DNA from: TMP-86 sp039807285
GTDB lineage: Bacteria; Pseudomonadota; Gammaproteobacteria; Steroidobacterales; Steroidobacteraceae
Reading direction: 5' to 3'
DNA: 64,000 nt
NCBI GenBank assembly: GCA_044226785.1
Contig: JBGAGK010000004.1
Coordinates: 151,694 to 215,693 of the forward strand
Within the stretch, counting starts at the first letter, position 1. Every line of letters begins with the position of its first letter. Below, piece by piece: positions 17,737 through 26,328 of the stretch. The notes beneath the pieces were generated by a model. That model had not been told where the DNA came from. It searched no databases and was given only the letters and a program-made list of their open reading frames with translations. A program made the position numbers and the translations under genes.

Positions 17737-18642
17737 TCAATCCGCATCCGGATCACCAAAGCTCCCAGCCAGATGATCGATGAAGATACGTACGGCCGGC
17801 AGCAGCCCTCGGCGTGAGGGAAACACTGCGTGCACGATTTCGCGCCTCGGCCGCCAGTCCGGAATCACCGGCACCAACTCCCCGCGTGCGACGTGCTCCC
17901 GGGTCACCATGGTCGGCAATTGCACCACGCCGACACCGGCCACCGCGGCATCACGCAGAGTGAACATGCCGCGCGTGATCAGGCGCGGACGATGATACAC
18001 GGCAGCGTGGGCACCATCGGGTCCGTACAGATTCCACAGATGCTCGACCTGGGGCGCACCGAGCGCCATGCTCGGGAATCGTGACAGGTCGGTCGGGCCC
18101 TGCGGTTTGCCGTGACGCTGCAGCAGGGAGGGACTGGCGACCATGCATTGACTGAATTCGGTCAATACGCGCAGCACCAGGTCACTGTCCTCCAGGGGTG
18201 GCGCGCGTACCCGGATGGCCACATCGACGCCCTCCTCGATGATATCCACGCGCCGATCTGTCGCCTCCAGATGCACACCCACCGTCGGGTGCGCAGCCAT
18301 GAAGTCCGCGATCATGCGGCCCACCCGGGTATCCAGCAACGCAACCGGGCAGCTTGCCCGGACGATGCCATGGGGTTGAGATCGGGTGACATTGATCGCT
18401 TCTTCGGCCGCCTCGGCTTCGACCAGCATCGCCTTGCAATGGGCGTAGAAGGTCTGGCCGATTTCGGTCACCGAGAAGCGGCGCGTGGACCGCTGGATCA
18501 GCCGTACGCCCAGGCGCTCCTCGAGAAGGGCAACACGCCGGCTCAGCTTTGACTTCGGCAACCCCATCGCCCGCCCGGCAGGGGCAAACCCTCGATGCTC
18601 CACCACCTGGACGAAGTAATAGAGATCATTCAGGTCCTGCAT
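17737..18642 (-). CDS. LysR family transcriptional regulator
   Basis: A roughly 301-residue LysR regulator: N-terminal winged helix-turn-helix starting MQDLNDLYYFVQVVEHRGF with the recognition segment PKSKLSRRVALLEERLG, and a C-terminal substrate-binding fold. The ATG at 18642 fits the family start; a GTG at 18663 is in frame. It is divergent from the pirin and FMN reductase genes, and LysR-pirin pairs of this type are common, so it probably controls them. No binding site could be singled out in the 120-base divergent region. Confidence 0.92.
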   Translation of the reverse strand: MQDLNDLYYFVQVVEHRGFAPAGRAMGLPKSKLSRRVALLEERLGVRLIQRSTRRFSVTEIGQTFYAHCKAMLVEAEAAEEAINVTRSQPHGIVRASCPVALLDTRVGRMIADFMAAHPTVGVHLEATDRRVDIIEEGVDVAIRVRAPPLEDSDLVLRVLTEFSQCMVASPSLLQRHGKPQGPTDLSRFPSMALGAPQVEHLWNLYGPDGAHAAVYHRPRLITRGMFTLRDAAVAGVGVVQLPTMVTREHVARGELVPVIPDWRPRREIVHAVFPSRRGLLPAVRIFIDHLAGSFGDPDAD

Positions 18643-18762
18643 GGCCGGCTTCCCATCGTTCACGTAACAGGACGCTGAGTATAAATCTTGCCACCTACCG
18701 CCCCCATCGTTTCAACCATATTGTGAGTACCAAGGCAATCACCCGATCCATGGGAGGAAGTC

Positions 18763-19629
18763 ATGAAGAAGATTCTGGGCATCTACAGCGCGCCACGCGG
18801 CCATTGGGTCGGAGATGGCTTTCCGGTCCGCTCCCTGTTCAGCTACCACAGCCACGGCAAGGAGATCAGTCCCTTCCTCCTGCTGGACTATGCCGGACCT
18901 GCACACTTCGATCCCGCTGACCGGCCCCGCGGCGTCGGCGAGCATCCGCATCGGGGATTCGAAACGGTCACCATCGTCTATGAGGGCGAAGTCGAGCATC
19001 GGGACTCCACCGGCGCTGGCGGGAAGATCGGACCTGGGGATGTGCAGTGGATGACGGCGGCATCAGGCATTCTGCACGAGGAGTTCCACTCGGCCGAGTA
19101 CACACGCACGGGTGGTCCGTTCGAGATGGTGCAGTTGTGGGTAAACCTGCCGGCCGCCGACAAGATGGCCGCACCGCGTTACCAGACGCTGCTCAATCAG
19201 AACATCCCGAGCATTGCGCTCCCGGGTGGCGCGGGCAGGGTTCGGGTGATCGCGGGCGAGTATCATGGGCATCGGGGTCCCGCGCAGACACACACTCCGG
19301 TGAACGTGTGGGACGTGCGCCTGAACCCGGGGCAGACCAGCCGCTTTGAACTGCCGGAAGGTCATACACTGGCGGTCGTCGTCCTGCATGGCACCGTGCA
19401 GATCAACGGCGGGCAGATCGCGCGCGAGGCGCAACTGGCGCTGCTTGATCGCGCGGGCACAACCCTGGTACTGGAGGCCAACAATGAAGCGAGAATACTG
19501 CTCCTGGGCGGAGAACCGATCGACGAACCGATCGTGGGACATGGCCCGTTCGTGATGAACACCGTCGATGAGATCCAGAAGGCATTCGCGGATTTTCACA
19601 GCGGCCGCTTCGGCCGGATCGCTGCCTGA
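18763..19629 (+). CDS. Pirin family protein
   Basis: A 288-residue bicupin. The N-terminal cupin keeps the metal ligands of pirins: His61 and His63 in GEHPHRGFET, and His105 and Glu107 in GILHEEFH. Bacterial pirins of this kind bind iron or other metals and some have quercetinase activity; others modulate metabolic enzymes. GGGAGG precedes the ATG. The gene heads a plus-strand unit with an NADPH-dependent FMN reductase 56 bases downstream and diverges from a LysR gene. Confidence 0.93.
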   Translation: MKKILGIYSAPRGHWVGDGFPVRSLFSYHSHGKEISPFLLLDYAGPAHFDPADRPRGVGEHPHRGFETVTIVYEGEVEHRDSTGAGGKIGPGDVQWMTAASGILHEEFHSAEYTRTGGPFEMVQLWVNLPAADKMAAPRYQTLLNQNIPSIALPGGAGRVRVIAGEYHGHRGPAQTHTPVNVWDVRLNPGQTSRFELPEGHTLAVVVLHGTVQINGGQIAREAQLALLDRAGTTLVLEANNEARILLLGGEPIDEPIVGHGPFVMNTVDEIQKAFADFHSGRFGRIAA

Positions 19630-19685
19630 TCGAAAAGTGACGGGACCGCCCGGCAAGCCACAGGACTGAAATCAGGGAAAACGAC

Positions 19686-20252
19686 ATGGCGCTGAAGTTG
19701 CAAACCATCATCTGCAGTACCCGTCCTGGACGCATCGGGCCCGCGGTTGCCCGATGGTTCCATGCGTTTGCCCAGCGTCATGGTGGCTTCGATGCGCAAC
19801 TCGTGGATCTGGCTGACTTCAGTCTGCCCGTCTTCGACGAGCCGGTACACCCCCGCCACCATCAGTACACACACGAACACACAAAGCGCTGGAGCGCGAG
19901 CGTCGCCGCCGCTGATGCCTATGTGTTCGTGATGCCCGAGTACAATCACGCCGCGCCGCCCGCAATGGTCAACGCACTGGATTACCTGTTCCGGGAATGG
20001 AACTACAAGCCCTGTGGCTTTGCCAGCTACGGAGGCATCTCCGGCGGACTTCGGGCGGTGCAGATGTCCCATCCGCACGTGACCACGCTCAAGATGATGC
20101 CGATGACCGATGGAGTCATCGTGCCGAAGGTCCAGAATCACATCAGTGAAAGCGGCGAGTTCAGATCCACGGAACCGATCGACGCATCGGCACAGTCGCT
20201 CCTGGACGAGCTGCTGCGCTGGGCCATCGCATTGAAGACCATGCGCACGTAG
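19686..20252 (+). CDS. NAD(P)H-dependent FMN reductase
   Basis: A 188-residue flavodoxin-fold reductase. The N-terminal ICSTRPGRIGPAVARW is the FMN phosphate-binding loop, and MPEYNHAAPPAMVNALDYL and ASYGGISGG are family signatures of NADPH-dependent FMN reductases and quinone reductases. It is in the same transcription direction as pirin and likely under the same LysR control. Substrate (quinone, chromate, azo compound or free flavin) is not determined by sequence. Confidence 0.92.
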   Translation: MALKLQTIICSTRPGRIGPAVARWFHAFAQRHGGFDAQLVDLADFSLPVFDEPVHPRHHQYTHEHTKRWSASVAAADAYVFVMPEYNHAAPPAMVNALDYLFREWNYKPCGFASYGGISGGLRAVQMSHPHVTTLKMMPMTDGVIVPKVQNHISESGEFRSTEPIDASAQSLLDELLRWAIALKTMRT

Positions 20253-20300
20253 CGTCAACCGTTGGCAGGCACACATCCCCCGAAAATGTAAAATCCCCGG

Positions 20301-23207
20301 GTGCATCTGCTGATCATCCTGTTGCTGCCCTTTGCCGGCAGCCTGTGTGCGGCCTTCCTGCCCTCCAACGCCCGCAACCGCGAGGCCTGGCTTGCGGCAG
20401 CGGTGACGCTCACCTGCACGGTGCTGGTCGCGATCCAGTACCCGGCCATGGCGGCGGGCGAAGTCCTCCGGATCACCTGGGAATGGGTGCCTTCCCTGCA
20501 TCTGTCACTGCAGTTGCGCATGGACGGCTACGCGTGGATGTTCGCCATGCTCATCAGCGGCATCGGCACGCTGGTGGTGATCTACGCGCGCTATTACATG
20601 TCGCCCGCCGATCCGGTGCCGAGGTTCTTTTCTTTCCTGCTCGCCTTCATGGCAGCGATGCTCGGGGTGGTGCTGTCCGGCGACCTGATCCAGATGATCG
20701 TGTTCTGGGAACTGACGAGCTTCACCTCTTTCATGCTCATCGCCTACTGGTATCACATCGAAATCGCCCGGCGTGGAGCGTTGATGTCGCTGGCCGTCAC
20801 GGCCGCCGGCGGGTTGTGCCTGCTCGCCGGCGTACTGCTCATCGGCCACATCGTCGGCAGCTACCGGCTGGACGATGTGCTGGCTGCGGGCAGCATCATC
20901 CGCACCAGCCCCTGGTATCCGACGCTTCTGGTGCTGGTGCTGCTGGGCGCATTCACCAAGAGTGCGCAGTTCCCGTTCCATTTCTGGCTGCCGCATGCGA
21001 TGTCGGCGCCCACGCCGGTGTCGGCCTACCTGCACTCGGCGACCATGGTCAAGGCTGGCGTGTTCCTCCTCGCGCGCCTGTGGCCGGTGCTCGCCGGAAC
21101 GGAGCTGTGGTTCACCCTGGTGAGCGGGGCTGGCCTTGCCACATTGCTGCTGGGCGCCGGCTTCGCATTGTTCCAGCGCGACATCAAGGGTGTGCTCGCC
21201 TACTCCACCATCAGTCATCTGGGTCTCATCACGCTGCTGCTCGGCATGAACAGTCCTCTGGCTCTGGTGGCGGCGCTGTTCCACATGTTGAACCACGCCA
21301 CCTTCAAGGCTTCGCTGTTCATGGCGGCAGGCGTCGTGGACCATGAGACGGGCACCCGGGACTTGAGGCGCCTCGGAGGGTTGTCGAAGGCCATGCCGAT
21401 CACGGCGGCGCTGGCCACCGTGGCGGCGGCCGCCATGGCGGGCGTGCCGCTGCTCAATGGCTTCCTGTCCAAGGAGATGTTTTTCGCCGAGTCGATCTTC
21501 GCCGGCAGATCCGGTCACCTGTGGCTGGTCCTGCCCGCTGCCGCAACACTGGCCGGTGTATTCAGCGTGGCCTATTCGCTGCGGTTCATCCATCGCACCT
21601 TCTTCGGGCAGCCTACGGAGCAGCTCGCGCGCGCACCACATGAACCCACACGCTGGATGCTGGCGCCCGGCGCACTGCTGGTACTCCTGTGTCTGCTGGT
21701 CGGCATGCTCCCCTCCCGCACCATCGGGCCTTTCCTCCAGACAGCAGCCCGGGCCATCCTCGGCTCGCACCTGCCCGAATACAGCCTGAAGCTGTGGCAT
21801 GGCCTGACGATGCCGTTGCTGATGAGCGTGGTGGCACTGGCGGGCGGTACGGTGCTCCATCTTCTGCTGCATCGCCGGCAGGCCGGGGCACCGGCCAGTG
21901 TCCGCGTGACGGAACGCATCGATGGCCGCCGCCTCTTCGACCTGTTCATGGTGATGTTGATCCGCGCCTCTGAGCGGGCGATGCGGTTATCCCATTCGCG
22001 CCGGTTGCAGCCCCAGCTGCTGCTCATCGTCTCCGGCATCCTGTTGCTGGGCACCTGGGTTGCCTCTCACGACAGTATTGCCATCGAGGCGGTGAAGCTC
22101 ACGCCGCCGAGCTTCACTTTCATCCTCCTGTGGATCGTGGGCGCCGCCTGCACCCTCGGCGCCGCGTCCCAGGCAAAATTCCACCGCCTGGCAGCGCTCA
22201 TCATGACCGGCGGGGTGGGTCTGGTCATGGTACTCACCTTCGCCTGGTTCTCGGCTCCGGATCTCGCACTCACCCAGCTGAGCGTGGAAGTGGTGACGCT
22301 GGTGCTGCTGCTGCTGGGCCTGCGCTGGATGCCGCGCAGGGTGGCCACGACTGCGTCGGAACGCGGGAACCTGGCAACCCGTCTGCGCCGCATCCGGGAT
22401 CTGCTGCTGGCGGCTGGCTGCGGCTTGGGCGCAAGCCTGTCCGCCTGGTACATCCTGATCCAGCCACGCCCCGCAGGCATCTCGTCCTACTTCCTGGAGA
22501 ATGCCCTTGCCCAGGGCGGCCGCAATGTGGTGAATGTGATCCTGGTGGATTTCCGCGGCTTCGACACCCTGGGCGAGATCACCGTGCTAGGCATCGTCGC
22601 CCTGACCGTGTACAAGCTGCTGCGCCGCTTCCGGCCAGCGCCAGAAAGCATTCCTGCACCGCACACACGACGTGAGGGCAATCTGCCTGCCATGACCCCG
22701 GATCCCGGCGAGATCCTTCCGCATGGCTACATGCGGGCGCCTGCCGTGCTGGGGCGGCTGCTCATGCCGGTGGCCGCCGTGATCTCGGCATTCTTCCTGT
22801 TCCGCGGTCACAATGAACCGGGGGGCGGGTTCGTCGGCGGCCTCGTCATGGCCACCGCCTTCGTGGTGCAGTACATGGTGAGCGGCACGCTGTGGGTGGA
22901 GTCGCGGATCCGCATCCACCCGCAGTACTGGATCTCGGGTGGCCTGCTGCTTGCCGGATGCACCGGACTTGCGGCCTGGTTCGCGGGACGCAGCTTCCTG
23001 AGCAGCATGGAGTGGGACCTGCACCTGTCCAGCACGCTGGCGTTCGATCTCGGCGTGTACCTGGTCGTGATCGGCGCCACCACGCTCATTCTCGTCGCGA
23101 TTGCCCACCAGTCTCTGCGCAGCCACCAGCGCCATGACGAGGCTATCGAAGATGACCCCGCCATCGAGGCGCCTGCCCGAAGCGCCGGTGCGGAAGGGGT
23201 CGGCTGA
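20301..23207 (+). CDS. mrpA: Mrp-type Na+/H+ antiporter subunit A fused to subunit B
   Basis: A 968-residue polytopic membrane protein. Its first part is the NuoL/MrpA-like module: the conserved Glu in IVFWELTSF, the segment FPFHFWLPHAMSAPTPVSAY and a Lys in TMVKAGVFLLARL. This is followed by the MrpA-specific C-terminal helices and, from about residue 800, an MrpB domain (FRGHNEPGGGFVGGL). Such AB fusions are typical of the PhaAB form found in proteobacteria. The start is GTG, with TAAAAT six bases before it and no clear ribosome site. It heads the six-gene Mrp operon, which exports Na+ (or K+) in exchange for protons. Confidence 0.95.
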   Translation: MHLLIILLLPFAGSLCAAFLPSNARNREAWLAAAVTLTCTVLVAIQYPAMAAGEVLRITWEWVPSLHLSLQLRMDGYAWMFAMLISGIGTLVVIYARYYMSPADPVPRFFSFLLAFMAAMLGVVLSGDLIQMIVFWELTSFTSFMLIAYWYHIEIARRGALMSLAVTAAGGLCLLAGVLLIGHIVGSYRLDDVLAAGSIIRTSPWYPTLLVLVLLGAFTKSAQFPFHFWLPHAMSAPTPVSAYLHSATMVKAGVFLLARLWPVLAGTELWFTLVSGAGLATLLLGAGFALFQRDIKGVLAYSTISHLGLITLLLGMNSPLALVAALFHMLNHATFKASLFMAAGVVDHETGTRDLRRLGGLSKAMPITAALATVAAAAMAGVPLLNGFLSKEMFFAESIFAGRSGHLWLVLPAAATLAGVFSVAYSLRFIHRTFFGQPTEQLARAPHEPTRWMLAPGALLVLLCLLVGMLPSRTIGPFLQTAARAILGSHLPEYSLKLWHGLTMPLLMSVVALAGGTVLHLLLHRRQAGAPASVRVTERIDGRRLFDLFMVMLIRASERAMRLSHSRRLQPQLLLIVSGILLLGTWVASHDSIAIEAVKLTPPSFTFILLWIVGAACTLGAASQAKFHRLAALIMTGGVGLVMVLTFAWFSAPDLALTQLSVEVVTLVLLLLGLRWMPRRVATTASERGNLATRLRRIRDLLLAAGCGLGASLSAWYILIQPRPAGISSYFLENALAQGGRNVVNVILVDFRGFDTLGEITVLGIVALTVYKLLRRFRPAPESIPAPHTRREGNLPAMTPDPGEILPHGYMRAPAVLGRLLMPVAAVISAFFLFRGHNEPGGGFVGGLVMATAFVVQYMVSGTLWVESRIRIHPQYWISGGLLLAGCTGLAAWFAGRSFLSSMEWDLHLSSTLAFDLGVYLVVIGATTLILVAIAHQSLRSHQRHDEAIEDDPAIEAPARSAGAEGVG

Positions 23208-23548
23208 TGGAAGTGATCGTTGCGCTCGCCATCGGCATGCTCACCGGCTCGGGAGTGTGGCTCCTGCTCCGGCCGCGCACCTTCCAGGTGATCATCGGCC
23301 TGTCCCTGCTTTCCTATGCGGTCAACCTCTTCATCTTCTGCACCGGGAGGCTCCGCGTCGACCGGCCGCCGATGGTCGGTGAACACATTGCCGATGTGGC
23401 GCAACTTGCCGACCCGGTGCCGCAGTCACTGGTGCTCACGGCCATCGTGATCGGTTTTGCAACCACGGCGCTGTTGCTGGTGGTGATGATCGCGGCGCGA
23501 GGCATGACAGGCACCGACCATGTCGACGGCCAGGAGCGTGAGCCATGA
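23207..23548 (+). CDS. mrpC: Mrp antiporter subunit C
   Basis: A 113-residue, three-helix membrane protein of the NuoK/MrpC family. The FQVIIGLSLLSYAVNLFIF and VLTAIVIGFATTALLLVV helices are typical, including the buried acidic/amide region between them. The ATG shares its A with the stop of the AB gene. It forms part of the membrane core next to subunit D. Confidence 0.94.
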   Translation: MEVIVALAIGMLTGSGVWLLLRPRTFQVIIGLSLLSYAVNLFIFCTGRLRVDRPPMVGEHIADVAQLADPVPQSLVLTAIVIGFATTALLLVVMIAARGMTGTDHVDGQEREP

Positions 23549-25176
23549 ACGCCTGGCTCGAGCACCTGCCCTCGCTTCCGGTGGTCGTGCCGCTGCTCGC
23601 CGCCGCGCTCATGCTGTTGTTCCCCGAACATCGACGCATCCCGAGACTGGGGCTGGCATTGGTCTCGACCCTGGTGCAGCTGGTGGCGGCAGTTGCGATG
23701 CTGGTGCTCACCACCGATGCCGTGCCGACCTTCTGGCCCGAGGGGATCGGTGTCTATGCCATCGGCGGCTGGAGCGCACCATTCGGGATCGTACTGGTCG
23801 CCGACCGCCTGTCCACGCTCATGCTCACGCTCAATGCCGTGCTGGGCCTGGCCGTGGTGGTGCATTCGGTGGCACGATGGGATCGGATCGGCGTGCATTA
23901 CCACCCCCTGCTCCAGCTGCTGCTGATGGGCCTGAACGGCGCGTTCCTCACCGGAGACCTGTTCAACCTGTTTGTATTCTTCGAGATCCTGCTGGCGGCC
24001 TCCTATGCGCTGCTGTTGCATGGTGGCGGCGTACGGCGCATGAAGATGGCGCTGCACTTCGTCATCGTGAACCTGGCGGGGGCATTTGCCTTTCTGCTGG
24101 GCGTGGCGATGCTCTACAGCGTGTTCGGCACGCTCAACATGGCGGAGATCGCCGCGCGCTGGACCCTGCTGCCGGACAGCGACCACGGCATCGCCTCGAC
24201 CGGTGCCGCGGTGCTTGCCATCGCCTTCCTCATCAAGGCCGGAAGCTGGCCGCTGAATTTCTGGCTGCCTGGCGCCTACTCGGCGGCCAGTCCGCCGGTA
24301 GCCGCGGCCTTTGCGATCGCCACCAAGGTGGGTATCTACGCCATCCTGCGCCTGTCATCCCTGGTCGCGCCCGGGTCCGCCTTCGGCGAAGGCTGGCTTT
24401 TCGCACTTGCCATCGCAACCATGCTGTTCGGCATCCTCGGCATGCTCGCCGCAAGGCAACTCTCCCGCCTGATCGCCCACACCGTCGTGCTTTCATCGGG
24501 CACACTGCTGGCAGCCGCCGGAATCGGCTCGCCTGCAATGATGGCACCGGCGCTGTTCTATCTGGCGGGTTCCGTCATGGCCAGCGGCGCCTTCTTCATG
24601 CTGGCAGGGATGACGGAACGCATGCGCACGGCTTCCAGCGCCGAAGCCGATGAAGCGCTGCTCGCCGCGGCCAGCTACAACGCCTTCAGCGTGGGCGAAC
24701 CACCCGCACCACATTCACCCGACGCCGAGGTGGGCATCGCCATTCCCGCCGCCATGGCATTCCTGGGTCTGAATTTCGTGTTCTGCGCATTGCTGGTCAC
24801 AGGGCTTCCGCCCCTGTCGGGTTTCGTGGCCAAGGTGGCCCTGGCCGCCGCAGCCATCGATGCCTCCTCCCATCCGGGCATCCCCCCCTGGCGCGCGTGG
24901 ACCCTGATCGCCACACTGCTCGCCGGCGGCCTCGTCGGCATGATCGCACTGACACGCGCCGGCATGCGCCTGTTCTGGAGTGTCACGGGTCGGAATACGC
25001 CACGCCTGCGCGTCGTCGAGGCAGCACCACTGGCCTTCCTGATCCTCATCTGTCTTGCACTGACGGCCGGCGCCGGACCTGCGATGCGCTATTTCGACGA
25101 CACTGCCCGCGATCTCAACAAGCCGGATGCCTACATACGCGCAGTGCTCGGCATCCACCCGCGGGAACGGCCATGA
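23545..25176 (+). CDS. mrpD: Mrp antiporter subunit D
   Basis: A 543-residue NuoM/NuoN-like antiporter subunit. It has the conserved Glu in FVFFEILLAASYAL and the Lys in FLIKAGSWPLNFWLPGAY, both needed for proton translocation in this family. A long loop around residues 360-390 (rich in Ala, Pro and Glu) interrupts the usual helix pattern. The start overlaps mrpC by four bases and the end overlaps mrpE by four. Confidence 0.95.
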   Translation: MNAWLEHLPSLPVVVPLLAAALMLLFPEHRRIPRLGLALVSTLVQLVAAVAMLVLTTDAVPTFWPEGIGVYAIGGWSAPFGIVLVADRLSTLMLTLNAVLGLAVVVHSVARWDRIGVHYHPLLQLLLMGLNGAFLTGDLFNLFVFFEILLAASYALLLHGGGVRRMKMALHFVIVNLAGAFAFLLGVAMLYSVFGTLNMAEIAARWTLLPDSDHGIASTGAAVLAIAFLIKAGSWPLNFWLPGAYSAASPPVAAAFAIATKVGIYAILRLSSLVAPGSAFGEGWLFALAIATMLFGILGMLAARQLSRLIAHTVVLSSGTLLAAAGIGSPAMMAPALFYLAGSVMASGAFFMLAGMTERMRTASSAEADEALLAAASYNAFSVGEPPAPHSPDAEVGIAIPAAMAFLGLNFVFCALLVTGLPPLSGFVAKVALAAAAIDASSHPGIPPWRAWTLIATLLAGGLVGMIALTRAGMRLFWSVTGRNTPRLRVVEAAPLAFLILICLALTAGAGPAMRYFDDTARDLNKPDAYIRAVLGIHPRERP

Positions 25177-25658
25177 AGCGCATTCCGTGGGTCCTCATCC
25201 TGGCCCTGACCGTGATGTGGCTCCTGCTCAACGACAGTTTCACGCCAGGCCAGCTTGCCTTGGGGCTCCTGATTTCCACCCTCATGACCCTCGGCTTCCA
25301 GGCCGTGCGTCCCCAGCACCCGAGCATCGGACGGCCCCTCGCGGTACTGCTGCTGTTCATGCGTGTGGCCGCGGACATCCTGAAATCGAACCTGGCCGTT
25401 GCCCGCATCGTGCTGGGCCTCACCGGCAAGCGCGAGATCCACTCGGGATTCGTGGATATTCCGCTCGACATCCACGACCCGCACGCGCTTGCCGTGCTCG
25501 CAGCCATCGTCACTTCGACTCCCGGAACGGTGTGGGCAGATCTGAGCACCAACGACCGCGTACTCACCCTGCATGTGCTCGACCTGCGAAGCCCCGAGAC
25601 CATGCGCGCCATCATCAAGGGCCGCTACGAGCATCTGCTGCAGGAGATCTTCGAATGA
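25173..25658 (+). CDS. mrpE: Mrp antiporter subunit E
   Basis: A 161-residue protein with N-terminal helices and a cytoplasmic tail; VAADILKSNLAVARIVL and TSTPGTVWADL are the family signatures. MrpE is needed for stable assembly of the complex. The ATG at 25173 lies in the mrpD stop (ATGA); the open frame extends further 5' but only inside mrpD. Confidence 0.94.
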   Translation: MKRIPWVLILALTVMWLLLNDSFTPGQLALGLLISTLMTLGFQAVRPQHPSIGRPLAVLLLFMRVAADILKSNLAVARIVLGLTGKREIHSGFVDIPLDIHDPHALAVLAAIVTSTPGTVWADLSTNDRVLTLHVLDLRSPETMRAIIKGRYEHLLQEIFE

Positions 25659-25936
25659 GCGCCCTGTTCGACCTGTCACTCGCCTTCGCCCAGTTGTGCT
25701 TCGTGCTCGCCATGTGCTGCGCAGCCGTTCGCATCATCCGTGGGCCGCGCGCGCAGGATCGAGTCCTCGCGCTCGACACGCTTCATGTCAACGCCATGCT
25801 GACACTGCTGATGCTGGGCATGCGCACCAGCACGACGGTCTACTTCGACGTGGCCCTGCTCATCGCGCTGTTCGGGTTCGTCGGTTCGACGGCTCTGGCG
25901 AAATTCCTGCTGCGCGGCGAGGTGATAGAGCCATGA
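25655..25936 (+). CDS. mrpF: Mrp antiporter subunit F
   Basis: A 93-residue protein with three predicted helices. The motif RIIRGPRAQDRVLALDT followed by a C-terminal helix ending STALAKFLLRGE is characteristic of MrpF. The start overlaps mrpE by four bases. Confidence 0.94.
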   Translation: MSALFDLSLAFAQLCFVLAMCCAAVRIIRGPRAQDRVLALDTLHVNAMLTLLMLGMRTSTTVYFDVALLIALFGFVGSTALAKFLLRGEVIEP

Positions 25937-26271
25937 ACGAGATACCGCTGTGGGTCATGCTGCCTGCCTCCCTCCTGCTGGTGCTCGGCGGCATCACCAC
26001 CCTGCTGGGCTCGGTCGGCCTGTTGCGGATGAAAAAATTCTACGATCGCATGCATCCGCCCTCGATGGGCAACACGCTGGGTACAGGCTGTGTGCTGCTC
26101 GCCTCCATGCTGATTTCTTCGGCCCTGGCGGGCCGGCCGGTGATCCACGAGTTGCTGATCACGGTGCTCATCGTGACCACCTCACCCATCACAGCCATGC
26201 TGGTGATGCGTGCAGCACTGCAACGGCGCGCGCGCCAGCACGCTCTCCCGCCGCATGCGGACGTGCAGTGA
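25933..26271 (+). CDS. mrpG: Mrp antiporter subunit G
   Basis: A 112-residue, three-helix protein. GLLRMKKFYDRMHPPSMGNTLG is the MrpG signature region (given here as GLLRMKKFYDRMHP), and TSPITAML marks the last helix. It is the final gene of the operon, overlapping mrpF by four bases, and the operon stops 57 bases before the convergent helicase gene. Confidence 0.94.
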   Translation: MNEIPLWVMLPASLLLVLGGITTLLGSVGLLRMKKFYDRMHPPSMGNTLGTGCVLLASMLISSALAGRPVIHELLITVLIVTTSPITAMLVMRAALQRRARQHALPPHADVQ

Positions 26272-26328
26272 AGCGCGTTGACCGGGTGCCACGCGAGACA
26301 CCAGACCCGGGCACAGGTACCCGTCCCG